Assembly: GCA_027563935.2 (NCBI GenBank)
Contig: CM050451.1
Location: 31,139,565-31,203,564 of the forward strand
Length of the DNA: 64,000 bases
Origin: Costus lasius
Lineage: Eukaryota; Streptophyta; Magnoliopsida; Zingiberales; Costaceae
Direction of reading: 5' to 3'
Positions within the stretch are counted from its first letter, which is position 1. Every line of letters begins with the position of its first letter. A program made the position numbers and the translations under genes. This document shows positions 44,601 to 55,887 of the stretch, piece by piece. A model generated the notes under the pieces. The model ran no database searches, was not told the DNA's origin, and saw nothing but the letters and a program-made list of their open reading frames with translations.

Positions 44601-47600
44601 CTAATGGTTGAGAAATCTCAAACCCATATTATTACAGTGCTGCTCATGCTTCTGCTGCGCCAGAGGCTTGGTAAGCGGGTCTGCCAGATTGTCATCTGTA
44701 TGAACCTTGCAAATCTTGATCTCGCCACGATCAATGATCTCCCGGATCAAGTGAAACCGTCTCTGTATGTGCTTGGACTTCTGGTGCGACCGTGGTTCCT
44801 TTGCTTGTGCTATTGCTCCAGTGTTATCACAGAAGATAACCAAAGGATCTGCACTCGAAGGAACGACACCAAGTTCTCTCACGAACTTACGAATCCAGAC
44901 TGCCTCCTTGGATGCTTCCGAGGCTGCAACATACTCGGCTTCTGTTGTGGAATCAGCAACAGTTGTCTGTTTGAAACTCTTCCACACCACTGCTCCACCA
45001 TTCAAGCTAAAAACATAGCCTGATTGCGATCGGAAATCATCCTGGTCCGACTGGAACGAAGCGTCAGTATATCCCTCTATACTGAGTTCTTCCTGACCAC
45101 CATATATCAAGAACATATCTTTGGTCCTCCGCAGATATTTTATAATGTTCTTGACTGCAATCCAGTGCGCCAAACCTGGATTACTTTGGAATCGACTGGT
45201 CACGCTTAACCCGTAAGCGACGTCTGGGCGAGTACACAACATCGCATACATAATGGACCCAATAGCCGAAGCATAAGGCGTATTGTCCATCTCATCTTTC
45301 TCAGTCTGTGTTTGTGGACACTGACTCTTCGAAAGATTCAGACCATGTCTGACTGGAAGATATCCACGTTTAGAATTCTCTAAATGGAATCTCTCCAGGA
45401 CCTTATCGATGTAAGTACTCTGGCACAACCCGAGAAGCCTCTTAGATCTATCTCTGTAGATCTTCACACCTAATACATAGGCTGCTTCTCCTAAATCTTT
45501 CATCTGGAAACATTTTCCTAACCATGCTTTAACAGCATGCAGTTCAGGAATATCATTTCCAATGATCAAGATGTCATCGACGTAGAGGATTAGGAATGTA
45601 ATCACGCTCCCACTAAACCTCTTATACACACACGGGTCATCTTCGTTCTTGATGAAACCAAACTCAGAGATTGATTCATCAAAACGAATATTCCAGCTCC
45701 TAGATGCTTGTTTAAGTCCATAAATGGACTTCTTTAACTTGCATATTTTATGACGATCTGATGGATTAGTGAAACCTTCAGGTTGTGTCATATACACATC
45801 CTCATCCAGATTTCCATTAAGGAAAGCTGTCTTCACATCCATCTGCCAGATCTCATAATCGTAATATGCAGCTATCGCGAAAAGAATCCGAATAGACTTA
45901 AACATAGCTACAGGTGAGAAAGTTTCATCATAATCTATCCCGTAGATTTGTTTGAAACCTTTCGCAACTAGCCTGCCTTTATAGGTAACCACGTTACCAT
46001 CCATGTCAATCTTCTTCTTGAAGATCCATTTACAGCCTATAGGGATTACTCCCGGAGGCGGATCAACCAAATCCCATACTTGGTTATCTGACATGGAGTC
46101 CATTTCGGCTCGCATAGCTACAAGCCATCTAGCTGACTCCGGTCCACTGACCGCATCCGCATAAGTGAGGGGTTCATCATTATCAATGATGTAGACTCCG
46201 TCATAGCGCTCAGGCTGACGACGGATCCTTCCCGATCTTCGCGGTTCCCGTGTTATTTGAGCCTCAGGTTGTTCAATAACCTGATCTACCGGCTCAAGCT
46301 CATCCAACTGTGCTTGAGCACTTTGTCCTTCCTCTGGATTCTCATCCAGTTTTATTTCTCTCCCACTGGCCTCTTGCAGAAGAAATTCCTTCTCAAGAAA
46401 TATGGCCGTCCGAGCAACAAAAACCTTGTTCTCTTTGGGATCAAAGAAATAATAACCCTTAGTTTCCTTAGGGTAACCGACAAAGATGCATTTATCAGAT
46501 CTGCTCTCCAGTTTCCCAGAGGCGAGCTTTTTGACATAAGCCTCGCAACCCCAGATCCTGATAAATGTCAAGCTAGGCTGTTTCCCATACCATAACTCAT
46601 ATGGCGTCTTTGAAACTGCCTTGGATGGCACTCGGTTTAGTACCTTTGCAGCTGTCTCCAGTGCAAAACCCCAAAAGGAGTACGGTAGAGTAGCCTGACT
46701 CATCATAGAACGAACCATATCAAGTAACGTTCTATTTCTCCTCTCGGACACACCATTCCATTGCGGTGTTCCTGGTGGAGTGAGCTGTGAGATAATCCCA
46801 CACTCCTTCAGATAGTCAGTAAACGCATGACTTAGGTATTCTCCACCTCGATCAGAACGAAGTGCCTTGATATTTCGGCCTAACTGATTTTGTACTTCAT
46901 TTTTGAACTCTTTGAACTTGTCAAAAGATTCACTCTTATGTCTCATCAGATAGACATAACCATACCTACTGAAATCATCAGTAAAGGTAACGAAGTACTG
47001 ATAGCCACCTCTGGCATGTTTACTGAAAGGCCCACACACATCACTGTGTATAAGGTCAAGTAAACCTGAAGCCCTTTGTGCTTTGTTAGGAAAAGGAGAC
47101 TTCGTCATTTTACCCATCAAACAAGCTTTGCATGTATCAATCTCCTCATAGGAGAAAGATCCCAGCAGTCCATGATCATGCAACCGCTTAATGCGCTTCT
47201 CGTTTATATGGCCTAAACGACTATGCCAAAGCAAGGTGCTGTCATCAGCATACTTGGCTTTCTTGTTATCAATGTTTTGTATAGAATATTCCATGTCCAA
47301 CATGAATAACCCATTGTTAATTGAACCAGTCGCATACACAATATTATCATAAGTTAAAACACACTTTGAAATTTTGCATTCAAAGGCAAATCCTTTCCTG
47401 ACAAGAGCAGGAATAGAGATAATATTCTTGGTAATACTGGGTACAAAATAACAATTGTTTAATTCTAATACAATGCCAGATGGTAAAGTAATGAAATAGT
47501 CTCCTACAGCAACAGCAGCAACCCATGCCCCGTTTCCAACTCGTAGGTCTACCTCATGCTGTCCCACCTGCCTTCTTCTCCTGAGTTCCTGTACATTTGA

Positions 47601-48485
47601 ACAAATGTGAACTCCACATGTAGTGTCCAACACCCATGAAATAGAAGAAGATGAAACCATGACTTCCGTCACGAATATACCTGAGCCAGAAGCAATGCTT
47701 CCCCTCTTATCTCCTTGGAGCGCTTTACAGTCCTTTTTCCAGTGACCCAGCTGGCCACAGTGGAAACACCTGTTGTCCTTCGACCGCTTCACCTTCTGTT
47801 TCAGAGCCTTGCTGTAATTCTTGACAGGGGCCTTGCCCTTCTTCCCCTTCTTCTTGTTCCTAGAAGGAACCAACAAGACAGAGGTTGAAGGCTTACCCTT
47901 CAGAGTTTCCTCAGTGGTCAAGAGCATATTCAGCAGCTCTGCCGGCGTACAATCGATTTTGTTCATATTAAAATTAATGATGAACGCATCGAAAGAGGGC
48001 GGGAGAGACTGCAGAATAATATCCACAGCAAGCTCCTGGTTGATGGTATGCCCCAGTTTCTCCAGAGCCTCCTTGTGCCCAATCATCTTGAGCACGTGAG
48101 CTCCCACTGGGCTCCCATCAGCCAGTTTGCTCTGAAAGAAGAGCTTCGTCAGATTATAGCGCTCAGTCCTCGCCTGTGCAGCATACAGCATCTTGAGGTT
48201 CGCTATAATCTCTATAGCCGACATATCCTCATGCTGACGCTGCAGCGGTGGCGTCATAGACGCTAGCATCAGGCAAGCGACATCAATGCTATCATTGACG
48301 TGCTTTTCATAGGCATCCCGAACCGCCCTTGCGGCGTTCGGAGCGGGCTGCGGCGGTATCGCCGTCTCGAGGACATACAGTTTCCTCTCTGCCTTAAGAA
48401 CGATCTTAAGGTGTCCAAACCAGTCAGAGAAGTTTGGCCCAGCAAACTTCTCCCTTTCCAGTAGGGATCGCACATTGAAGCTCAT
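44601..48485 (-). CDS. gag-pol: Element D gag-pol polyprotein, intact
   Basis: One 1294-aa frame, colinear with B plus one residue. Gag with CCHC knuckle CFHCGQLGHWKKDC, protease WVLDTTCGVHIC (Ala-to-Thr after the Asp compared with B, in the residues after the DT pair), integrase HHCC and DDE motifs (LLWHSRLGH, HSDVCGP, RSDRGGE, GVSERRN), RT with DVKTAFLNG and YVDD, RNase H with YTDASF, TTEAEY and CDNTGA. The start ATG is in the family context. The DTT for DTA change is the only unusual site in an otherwise standard polyprotein and could affect protease activity. Its RT and RNase H are closest to those of E (shared LGKCFQ and IPELHAV). Confidence 0.95.
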   Translation of the reverse strand: MSFNVRSLLEREKFAGPNFSDWFGHLKIVLKAERKLYVLETAIPPQPAPNAARAVRDAYEKHVNDSIDVACLMLASMTPPLQRQHEDMSAIEIIANLKMLYAAQARTERYNLTKLFFQSKLADGSPVGAHVLKMIGHKEALEKLGHTINQELAVDIILQSLPPSFDAFIINFNMNKIDCTPAELLNMLLTTEETLKGKPSTSVLLVPSRNKKKGKKGKAPVKNYSKALKQKVKRSKDNRCFHCGQLGHWKKDCKALQGDKRGSIASGSGIFVTEVMVSSSSISWVLDTTCGVHICSNVQELRRRRQVGQHEVDLRVGNGAWVAAVAVGDYFITLPSGIVLELNNCYFVPSITKNIISIPALVRKGFAFECKISKCVLTYDNIVYATGSINNGLFMLDMEYSIQNIDNKKAKYADDSTLLWHSRLGHINEKRIKRLHDHGLLGSFSYEEIDTCKACLMGKMTKSPFPNKAQRASGLLDLIHSDVCGPFSKHARGGYQYFVTFTDDFSRYGYVYLMRHKSESFDKFKEFKNEVQNQLGRNIKALRSDRGGEYLSHAFTDYLKECGIISQLTPPGTPQWNGVSERRNRTLLDMVRSMMSQATLPYSFWGFALETAAKVLNRVPSKAVSKTPYELWYGKQPSLTFIRIWGCEAYVKKLASGKLESRSDKCIFVGYPKETKGYYFFDPKENKVFVARTAIFLEKEFLLQEASGREIKLDENPEEGQSAQAQLDELEPVDQVIEQPEAQITREPRRSGRIRRQPERYDGVYIIDNDEPLTYADAVSGPESARWLVAMRAEMDSMSDNQVWDLVDPPPGVIPIGCKWIFKKKIDMDGNVVTYKGRLVAKGFKQIYGIDYDETFSPVAMFKSIRILFAIAAYYDYEIWQMDVKTAFLNGNLDEDVYMTQPEGFTNPSDRHKICKLKKSIYGLKQASRSWNIRFDESISEFGFIKNEDDPCVYKRFSGSVITFLILYVDDILIIGNDIPELHAVKAWLGKCFQMKDLGEAAYVLGVKIYRDRSKRLLGLCQSTYIDKVLERFHLENSKRGYLPVRHGLNLSKSQCPQTQTEKDEMDNTPYASAIGSIMYAMLCTRPDVAYGLSVTSRFQSNPGLAHWIAVKNIIKYLRRTKDMFLIYGGQEELSIEGYTDASFQSDQDDFRSQSGYVFSLNGGAVVWKSFKQTTVADSTTEAEYVAASEASKEAVWIRKFVRELGVVPSSADPLVIFCDNTGAIAQAKEPRSHQKSKHIQRRFHLIREIIDRGEIKICKVHTDDNLADPLTKPLAQQKHEQHCNNMGLRFLNH

Positions 48486-50363
48486 GGTGTTCGTTGCTGC
48501 AGGAATCTACAACAAGCAAGAACAGCAAGGTCAGTATCAATGTTCAGAATCAGTCCAGGACTTAAGAAAGATTCTTTTCTCACTATTTTGTCTGACTGAA
48601 AAATCCAGTAAACAGTCCGAAAGAGTAACACTCTTTTAGTGAGATGGGATCCAGATTTCATACTTGGTCTCCGCGTCCCGCTCAGGCGAGATAAGATGCA
48701 CAGAGATGACAAGCACTAATTTCTGGTAGGCTGTCCCAGCCAATCGCCAACCCGTGCGATTCCCCTTCATCTGGGCAATCCAGCAGACTGTGCCAACTGA
48801 GTTGGTATAACACAGTCTCTGATCCCACAGATGGCTGCCTCCATGTGCTACCATATGCGCCACATATGCAGCCTACATGGTCAAGCTGACCTGACCTACT
48901 CCCTGGACCACCACGTGCTATGCTGAGCAACGAGAGGGGATAAATCCCAACTCTGTAACACGCAGGTGAAATCCAGCACCGTCTGAAGATAGATGGACGT
49001 GCCCACTGAGTGGGTTCAACACGGCTCCAACGATAGTCAGAACGGCGAGGTTTCGCGTCAGAAGGCTTACGAGCTTGATATATTAGCGTTGGATTTTAAC
49101 GGTCTTTTATCTTCTTCACTATCATGCAAGTCCTATGGTGATAGCAGAAGATAAACTTAAACATGCAATTCTAATTATTTAAACAATAAATAGAAAGCAT
49201 GATCTTATGTGGTAAAAGCCCATGAACCCTAGTAAGACCTTAATTTTCCTTAAGTCTTCACTTGAGCTCTTTTGCATCTCATCTGGTCCAACCCAGGGCC
49301 CTAGCGCCAAGAGCACCTCAGGTGCGCCATCAGCTGAATGCTCCTTTGGGATGTGTGCATTTGTGCTCTTGTCTAATCAAATACAATTTGATCTATCTAG
49401 ACAAGCTTTGACTCGCAGGTCAAATATACAATAAATTAATGAAAAAGTGATTCGCAGACCACAATAAATTTAACTTATAAATTACCAGGCACGCAGGCCC
49501 CAGCACAGCACACAATAGGGCAACCCACATAAGACTAAATAAACAAGCATATGGTTCAATCAACATGTGATCCAATCAGGAAATAAATTTTTTTTTTGAA
49601 AATACCCCATGGCATCAATTTTAATTTCCTTATGAGCCCTATAACCTTACAATGGTCTATTGATGGGGATCCACTCATCCATCTAGTTAGATCCTTTGCC
49701 CTTGCATGCACCGAGTCCTAACTGACCCGTGTTGACCTAATGGTCAACCATGCATGCGCCAAGGGCTGAACCACCCTCATGAGTTTTGGCAAGCGGGTGT
49801 GACCCCGGGCCTAACTCATGTGTGTTCAATAGTGTCTCAACCAGACCTCGCTACACGCCCTAGATGCAGTCAACCCATAGCCACCTTGTGCTTGCGCACA
49901 GGTGCTATCAGGTCAACCCATCTAGGCTGTCAGATGGTCTGATCAGACTAGTTGGATCTAACCTAGAAGATGCTTTCAACCCTATCAACCCATCTAAGGA
50001 TTTAATATAGTGGCACCTTAGATCTAATCATGCGCGCAAGATATAAGTTTTTGGAAAACTTCTAGAACATGCGCAAACAAACAAACAAACAACATGCTTG
50101 CAAGTTGATAACCCTTAGATCTAAGGGGGTCCCCTTCAAGGGGGAGCGCAAACTTTAGGGGGGTCCCCTTCAAGGGGGAGCGCATACTTCATCTAACCAT
50201 GATACAAGCGCAAATTGATGTAAGCATGATACAAGCGCAACTTCATGTAAGCATGATACAAGCGCAACTACATGTAAACAAAGCATACATCAAGTAAAAG
50301 TAAGCGCAACATGTATGGATCACAAGGACTTGAAGCAATCATATAGATCATATCAAGAATCAA
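48486..50363 (-). other. Leader of element D
   Basis: Contains both TCA-loop hairpins, the possible leader intron, and two tandem copies of the GC hairpin CCCCTTCAAGGGG (50131-50143 and 50165-50177), each followed by AGCGCA. The leader frame ending in ASYLA is open but begins with AAG in place of ATG. No T-arm-like hairpin. Confidence 0.7.
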
Positions 50364-50375
50364 GCTCTGATACCA
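50364..50375 (-). other. Primer binding site of element D
   Basis: Plus-strand GCTCTGATACCA, i.e. TGGTATCAGAGC on the minus strand, two bases from the 5' LTR. Confidence 0.95.
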
Positions 50376-50377
50376 AT

Positions 50378-52026
50378 TGAAGGAACCCCTAGTTCAAAGG
50401 GGGGAGAAACCCTAAACTTGCGATTCTAACAAGCATGGCGAAAAGGGTTTCTAAACAAGATCGAATATGATAACTATATGATCAACTTGAAGTTATGAGA
50501 ACTCATACCAAAGCCATGAAGAGGGTGGCGGCTTGGAAGCAAGAGATCAAAGTAGGTCTCCTCTTCAAGTTCACACACAAGATGAGGGGTGGCTACCCTT
50601 TAGGATCTTCCTTGTGCTAGCAAGAGATCCCAATGTCCTTGTCGTGTGTTGAGATGCGCTTGGCCGAGAGCTGCCGTCTCCAAGAATCCTCTTTCGTCCA
50701 ACGAAGATGACAATTCAGTAAAAACCGATTTGCGTTAAGCCTTCTCCAATCAAGTCATGGCGTTACACTTCCATAAATGGAAGGTTTTCAAGCCATGCGC
50801 TCACTTGAAGGAAAAACCGCCCAACAAGCCTTTACACCTTGAACCATACGTTCACCCATGTGAACCGGTTCAAGTCAATTAGGTTCAACCCAATTCGGTT
50901 TATTAAACCAGCCCAAGCCATGGTCTAGATCTCTTTGAACCAAATGGTTCAAGATCTAACCGTTCATCTCTTGATGCTCTTGATCTCTATGATCTAGCAT
51001 CCAAACTCTCGATCGAAGCTTACCGATCTCAAGCCCCAATCAATCAAACATGATCAGACTAGATCTCACTTACAATCAGAGTCTGAACTCGTTTAAACTG
51101 AGTCTAAACAGTTCAGTCCACACGATCTGACTTAAGTAAGCCATATCATCAAATTGTGCGACCCTGAGGGTTTCCTTTAAATGTCGGTAACGATAACTTT
51201 CGTTATCACAATCAGTGAGGGGTATCTAGCAACACATCACTGTCTCCCGATATAAAGGAAAGAGTCTTCCAAGACTACACCCAAACCACAGCACAAGTGT
51301 GAATCAACTCACTTGGCATACATGTGTCCTTTGCCACTGGATGTTCTTATTGGACAAGCGGGTCAAGCTTGTAACTCCAATATGATGAGCATGATTAGAT
51401 CAGATGAACATAGTCATCTGGGTATGGCCATACACTTCCTCAATCATCTCATATAGGGGGGCCCTTTAGAACATCACACTCCTTAAACAAGGAGACGGCA
51501 ATCCTTTATCTATCACAAGAGCCCTAACCTGATTCAAGCTCACCATCCAAGATAGTCTATAATCATTATGTTTCAAATGATATTGAACTACCTCAAAACA
51601 ATGACAATCATCATTTAGAAACACAAGTGATCTCAAGTCAAAGGACATGTGCCACTTGCTGCTTATAAGGATCATTCACATTGTGACAAGCAATGGAATA
51701 TCCCAGTAGGGTCTGTCCAGTACATCCAATGTACCCATGAGTCTACATCTTATTCCATGCTCGAAGCATCCTATAAGATTAGCACACATATTAGTCTCAA
51801 TCATATCAAGGTTGTCTCATGTTCACCAAGATATCTCGACTAAGGACAAAGAGCATGTCAGCCCAGCTGAACAGCTTTGAGACATTATTCAGAAGTACAC
51901 TTATTATAGCAGACAAGGTAACAATCTGAATAACAACCATGCCTTTATAAAACACAAGAGTTTCTTACATGATACTTATTACAATCCCAAGGCCTCAAAC
52001 ATTAGCCTTAAGGGCATACTCCAACA
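50378..52026 (-). repeat. 5' LTR of D, shared with the adjacent partial copy
   Basis: 1649 bp, nearly identical to D's 3' LTR. Hairpin at 51192-51207. Immediately right of it comes ATCTCCCACTTGC, the reversed polypurine tract and pol end, exactly as right of D's 3' LTR. It therefore serves two internal regions. Confidence 0.95.
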
Positions 52027-53652
52027 ATCTCCCACTTGCACTTAATCTAATGGTTGAGAAATCTCAAACCCATATTATTACAGTGCTGCTCATGCTTCTG
52101 CTGCGCCAGAGGCTTGGTAAGCGGGTCTGCCAGATTGTCATCTGTATGAACCTTGCAAATCTTGATCTCGCCACGATCAATGATCTCCCGGATCAAGTGA
52201 AACCGTCTCTGTATGTGCTTGGACTTCTGGTGCGACCGTGGTTCCTTTGCTTGTGCTATTGCTCCAGTGTTATCACAGAAGATAACCAAAGGATCTGCAC
52301 TCGAAGGAACGACACCAAGTTCTCTCACGAACTTACGAATCCAGACTGCCTCCTTGGATGCTTCCGAGGCTGCAACATACTCGGCTTCTGTTGTGGAATC
52401 AGCAACAGTTGTCTGTTTGAAACTCTTCCACACCACTGCTCCACCATTCAAGCTAAAAACATAGCCTGATTGCGATCGGAAATCATCCTGGTCCGACTGG
52501 AACGAAGCGTCAGTATATCCCTCTATACTGAGTTCTTCCTGACCACCATATATCAAGAACATATCTTTGGTCCTCCGCAGATATTTTATAATGTTCTTGA
52601 CTGCAATCCAGTGCGCCAAACCTGGATTACTTTGGAATCGACTGGTCACGCTTAACCCGTAAGCGACGTCTGGGCGAGTACACAACATCGCATACATAAT
52701 GGACCCAATAGCCGAAGCATAAGGCGTATTGTCCATCTCATCTTTCTCAGTCTGTGTTTGTGGACACTGACTCTTCGAAAGATTCAGACCATGTCTGACT
52801 GGAAGATATCCACGTTTAGAATTCTCTAAATGGAATCTCTCCAGGACCTTATCGATGTAAGTACTCTGGCACAACCCGAGAAGCCTCTTAGATCTATCTC
52901 TGTAGATCTTCACACCTAATACATAGGCTGCTTCTCCTAAATCTTTCATCTGGAAACATTTTCCTAACCATGCTTTAACAGCATGCAGTTCAGGAATATC
53001 ATTTCCAATGATCAAGATGTCATCGACGTAGAGGATTAGGAATGTAATCACGCTCCCACTAAACCTCTTATACACACACGGGTCATCTTCGTTCTTGATG
53101 AAACCAAACTCAGAGATTGATTCATCAAAACGAATATTCCAGCTCCTAGATGCTTGTTTAAGTCCATAAATGGACTTCTTTAACTTGCATATTTTATGAC
53201 GATCTGATGGATTAGTGAAACCTTCAGGTTGTGTCATATACACATCCTCATCCAGATTTCCATTAAGGAAAGCTGTCTTCACATCCATCTGCCAGATCTC
53301 ATAATCGTAATATGCAGCTATCGCGAAAAGAATCCGAATAGACTTAAACATAGCTACAGGTGAGAAAGTTTCATCATAATCTATCCCGTAGATTTGTTTG
53401 AAACCTTTCGCAACTAGCCTGCCTTTATAGGTAACCACGTTACCATCCATGTCAATCTTCTTCTTGAAGATCCATTTACAGCCTATAGGGATTACTCCCG
53501 GAGGCGGATCAACCAAATCCCATACTTGGTTATCTGACATGGAGTCCATTTCGGCTCGCATAGCTTCAAGCCATCTCGCTGACTCCGGTCCACTGACCGC
53601 ATCCGCATAAGTAAGGGGTTCATCATTATCAATGATGTAGACTCCGTCATAG
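52027..53652 (-). pseudogene. Second D-type pol end (RT and RNase H), 5' part deleted
   Basis: Covers polypurine tract, RNase H, RT with YVDD and the start of RT up to YDGVYIIDNDEP. The protein from MRAEMDSM to the end is identical to D's, and nucleotide blocks compared show no change over about 1.5 kb; three changes (53566, 53577, 53613) cluster in the last 90 bases. At 53652 it passes into LTR sequence (GTCATAGCACAAG), a join with AGC shared by both parents. Gag, protease and integrase of this copy are gone. Confidence 0.9.
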
Positions 53653-54182
53653 CACAAGTGTGAATCCAATTCACAAGGCATGCAAATTTCCTTTGCCACT
53701 GGATGTTCTTATTGGACAAGCCTGTCAAGCTTGTAACTCCAATATGATGAGCATGATTAGATCAGATGAACATAGTCACCTGGGTATGGCCATACTCTTT
53801 TCTCAATCATCTCATCCAGGGGGCCCCTTTAGAACATCACACTCCTTAAACAAGGAGACGGCAATCCTATGTCTATCACTAGTGCCCTAACCTGATTCAA
53901 GCTCACCATCCAAGATAGTCTATAATCATTATGTTTCAAATGATATTGAACTATCTCAAAACAATGACAATCATCATTTAGAAAACACAAGTGATCTCAA
54001 GTCAGAGGAAATGTGCCACTTGTCACATTCAAGGAATATTCACATTGTGACAAACAATTGAACATCCTTGTAGGGTCTGTCCAGTACATCCAATGTACCT
54101 ATGAGTCTACATCTTATTCCATGCTCGAAGCATCCTATAAGATCAGAACACATATTAGTCTCAAACATATCAAGGCTGTCTC
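53653..54182 (-). repeat. Internal part of the element F LTR, left of E
   Basis: Family LTR sequence in minus orientation, from ACAAGTGTGAATCC through CACAAGTGATCTC to AAGGCTGTCTC. Its variants (four A in GAAAACACAAG, GGAAATGTGCC) match B-type LTRs, not D. It ends at E's target site gtctc (54178-54182) and continues at 63305. Confidence 0.85.
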
Positions 54183-55873
54183 TGTTGGGGTATGCCCTTA
54201 AGGCTAATGTTTGAGGCCTTTGGGATTGTATAAGTATCATGTAATAAACTCTTGTGTTTATAAAAGGCATGGTTATTATTCAGGTTGTTACCTTGTCTGC
54301 TGTAATAAGTGTACTTCTGAATAATGTCTCAAAGCTGTTCAGCTAGGCTGACAGGCTATATGTCCTTAGTCGAGATATCTTGGTGAACATGAGACAGCCT
54401 TGATATGATTGAGACTAATATGAGTGCTAATCTTATAGGATGCTTCGAGCATGGAATAAGATGTAGACTCATGGGTACATTGGATGTACTGGACAGACCC
54501 TACTCGGATATTCCATTGCTTGTCACAATGTGAATGATCCTTGTGAGCACTAAGTGGCACATGTCCTTTGACTTGAGATCACTTGTGTTTCTAAATGATG
54601 ATTGTCATTGTTTTGAGGTAGTTCAATATCATTTGAAACATAATGATTATAGACTATCTTGGATGGTGAGCTTGAATCAGGTTAGAGCACTAGTGATAGA
54701 CATAGGATTGCCGTCTCCTTGTTTAAGGAGTGTGATGTTCTAATGGGCCCCCTATATGAGATGATTGAGATAGTGTATGGCCATGCCCAGATGACAATGT
54801 GCATCTGATCTAATCATGCTCATCGTATTGGAGTTACAAGCTTGACCCGCTTGTCCAATAAGAACATCCAGTGGCAAAGGACACATGTATGCCTTGTGAA
54901 TGGAGTCACACTTGTGCAATGGTTTGGGAGTAGTCTTGGAAGACTCTTTCCTTTATATCGGGAGACAGTGATGTGTTGCTAGATACCCCTCACTGATCGT
55001 GATAACGTAAGTTATCGTTACCGACATTTAGAGGAAACCCTCAGGGTCGCACAATTTGATGATATGGCTTACTTGAGTCAGATCGAATGGACTGGATTCT
55101 TTGAGTTCAGATTAAAGGGATTTTATCTCTGATTGTAAGTGAGATCTGGTCTGATCATGTTTGATTAATTAAGGCTTGAGATCGGTAAGCTTCGATCAAG
55201 AGAGATGATGCTAGATCGGAAGGATCAGGGGCATCAGGTGATGAATGGTTAGATCATGAGCCTTGGGGTTCAATATGGTCTAGACCACATGGCTTGAGCC
55301 ATTTCGGTTTGGTTCATGAACCAAAGTTGAATCGAACGGTTTAGCTTGAACCGGTTCACAATTGTGAACGCATGGTTCAATGCTCAAATGCGTTTGGGTT
55401 ATGGCTTGAGCGCATGCTTTGATGAGCTTCCATTTATGGAAAGTCATCAAAGGGGGCCGGTTTCACTTAACGCCAAAAACGCTTATGCGTTGGAACTCTT
55501 CTCATCAACGCCTTGGACATTGGTTGAGGTGTGGTTGACGACGAGAAGGAGAGCTTGGGCAAAGAGGAACTCTCGGCAACAAGGAAGTTCATCATCCCTT
55601 CCATTCGACAAGTGAAGATTCCTTGAGTGACTTGCTAGCACAAGCGACCCCAAGGAGTGAGCCAACTTCATCTTGTGTGTGGCACACTTTGGAGGAGACC
55701 TATCTTGATCTCTTCTTCCAAGCCGAGATCCAAGTCCATGGCATTGGTATGATTTCTAGTTTCAAGTTGATCATATTGTTTCATATCCGATCTTGACTTG
55801 AAGCCCTCTTTCCGCTATGCATGATAGATGAGCATGCTTAGGGTTTCTTCCCCCTTAGTTAGGGGTTCCTTCA
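54183..55873 (+). repeat. 5' LTR of element E
   Basis: Starts TGTTGGGGTATGCCC and ends GGGGTTCCTTCA. Hairpin at 55001-55016 with loop GTAA. Terminal hairpin CCCCTTAGTTAGGGG precedes the end. Confidence 0.97.
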
Positions 55874-55875
55874 AT

Positions 55876-55887
55876 TGGTATCAGAGC
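55876..55887 (+). other. Primer binding site of element E
   Basis: TGGTATCAGAGC two bases after the LTR; initiator tRNA-Met type. Confidence 0.95.

Larger units (their letters stand above)
42932..52026 (-). mobile_element. Copia element D, complete and apparently intact, minus strand
   Basis: LTRs of 1649 bp at both ends with one difference noticed by eye (43084 against 50530), full leader, primer site and one open gag-pol. No target duplication is found: the left flank is ccttt, while the right flank continues directly into a polypurine tract and another D-type pol. So D's 5' LTR is also the 3' LTR of the neighbouring pol, the pattern of an LTR-sharing tandem array. Confidence 0.93.
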
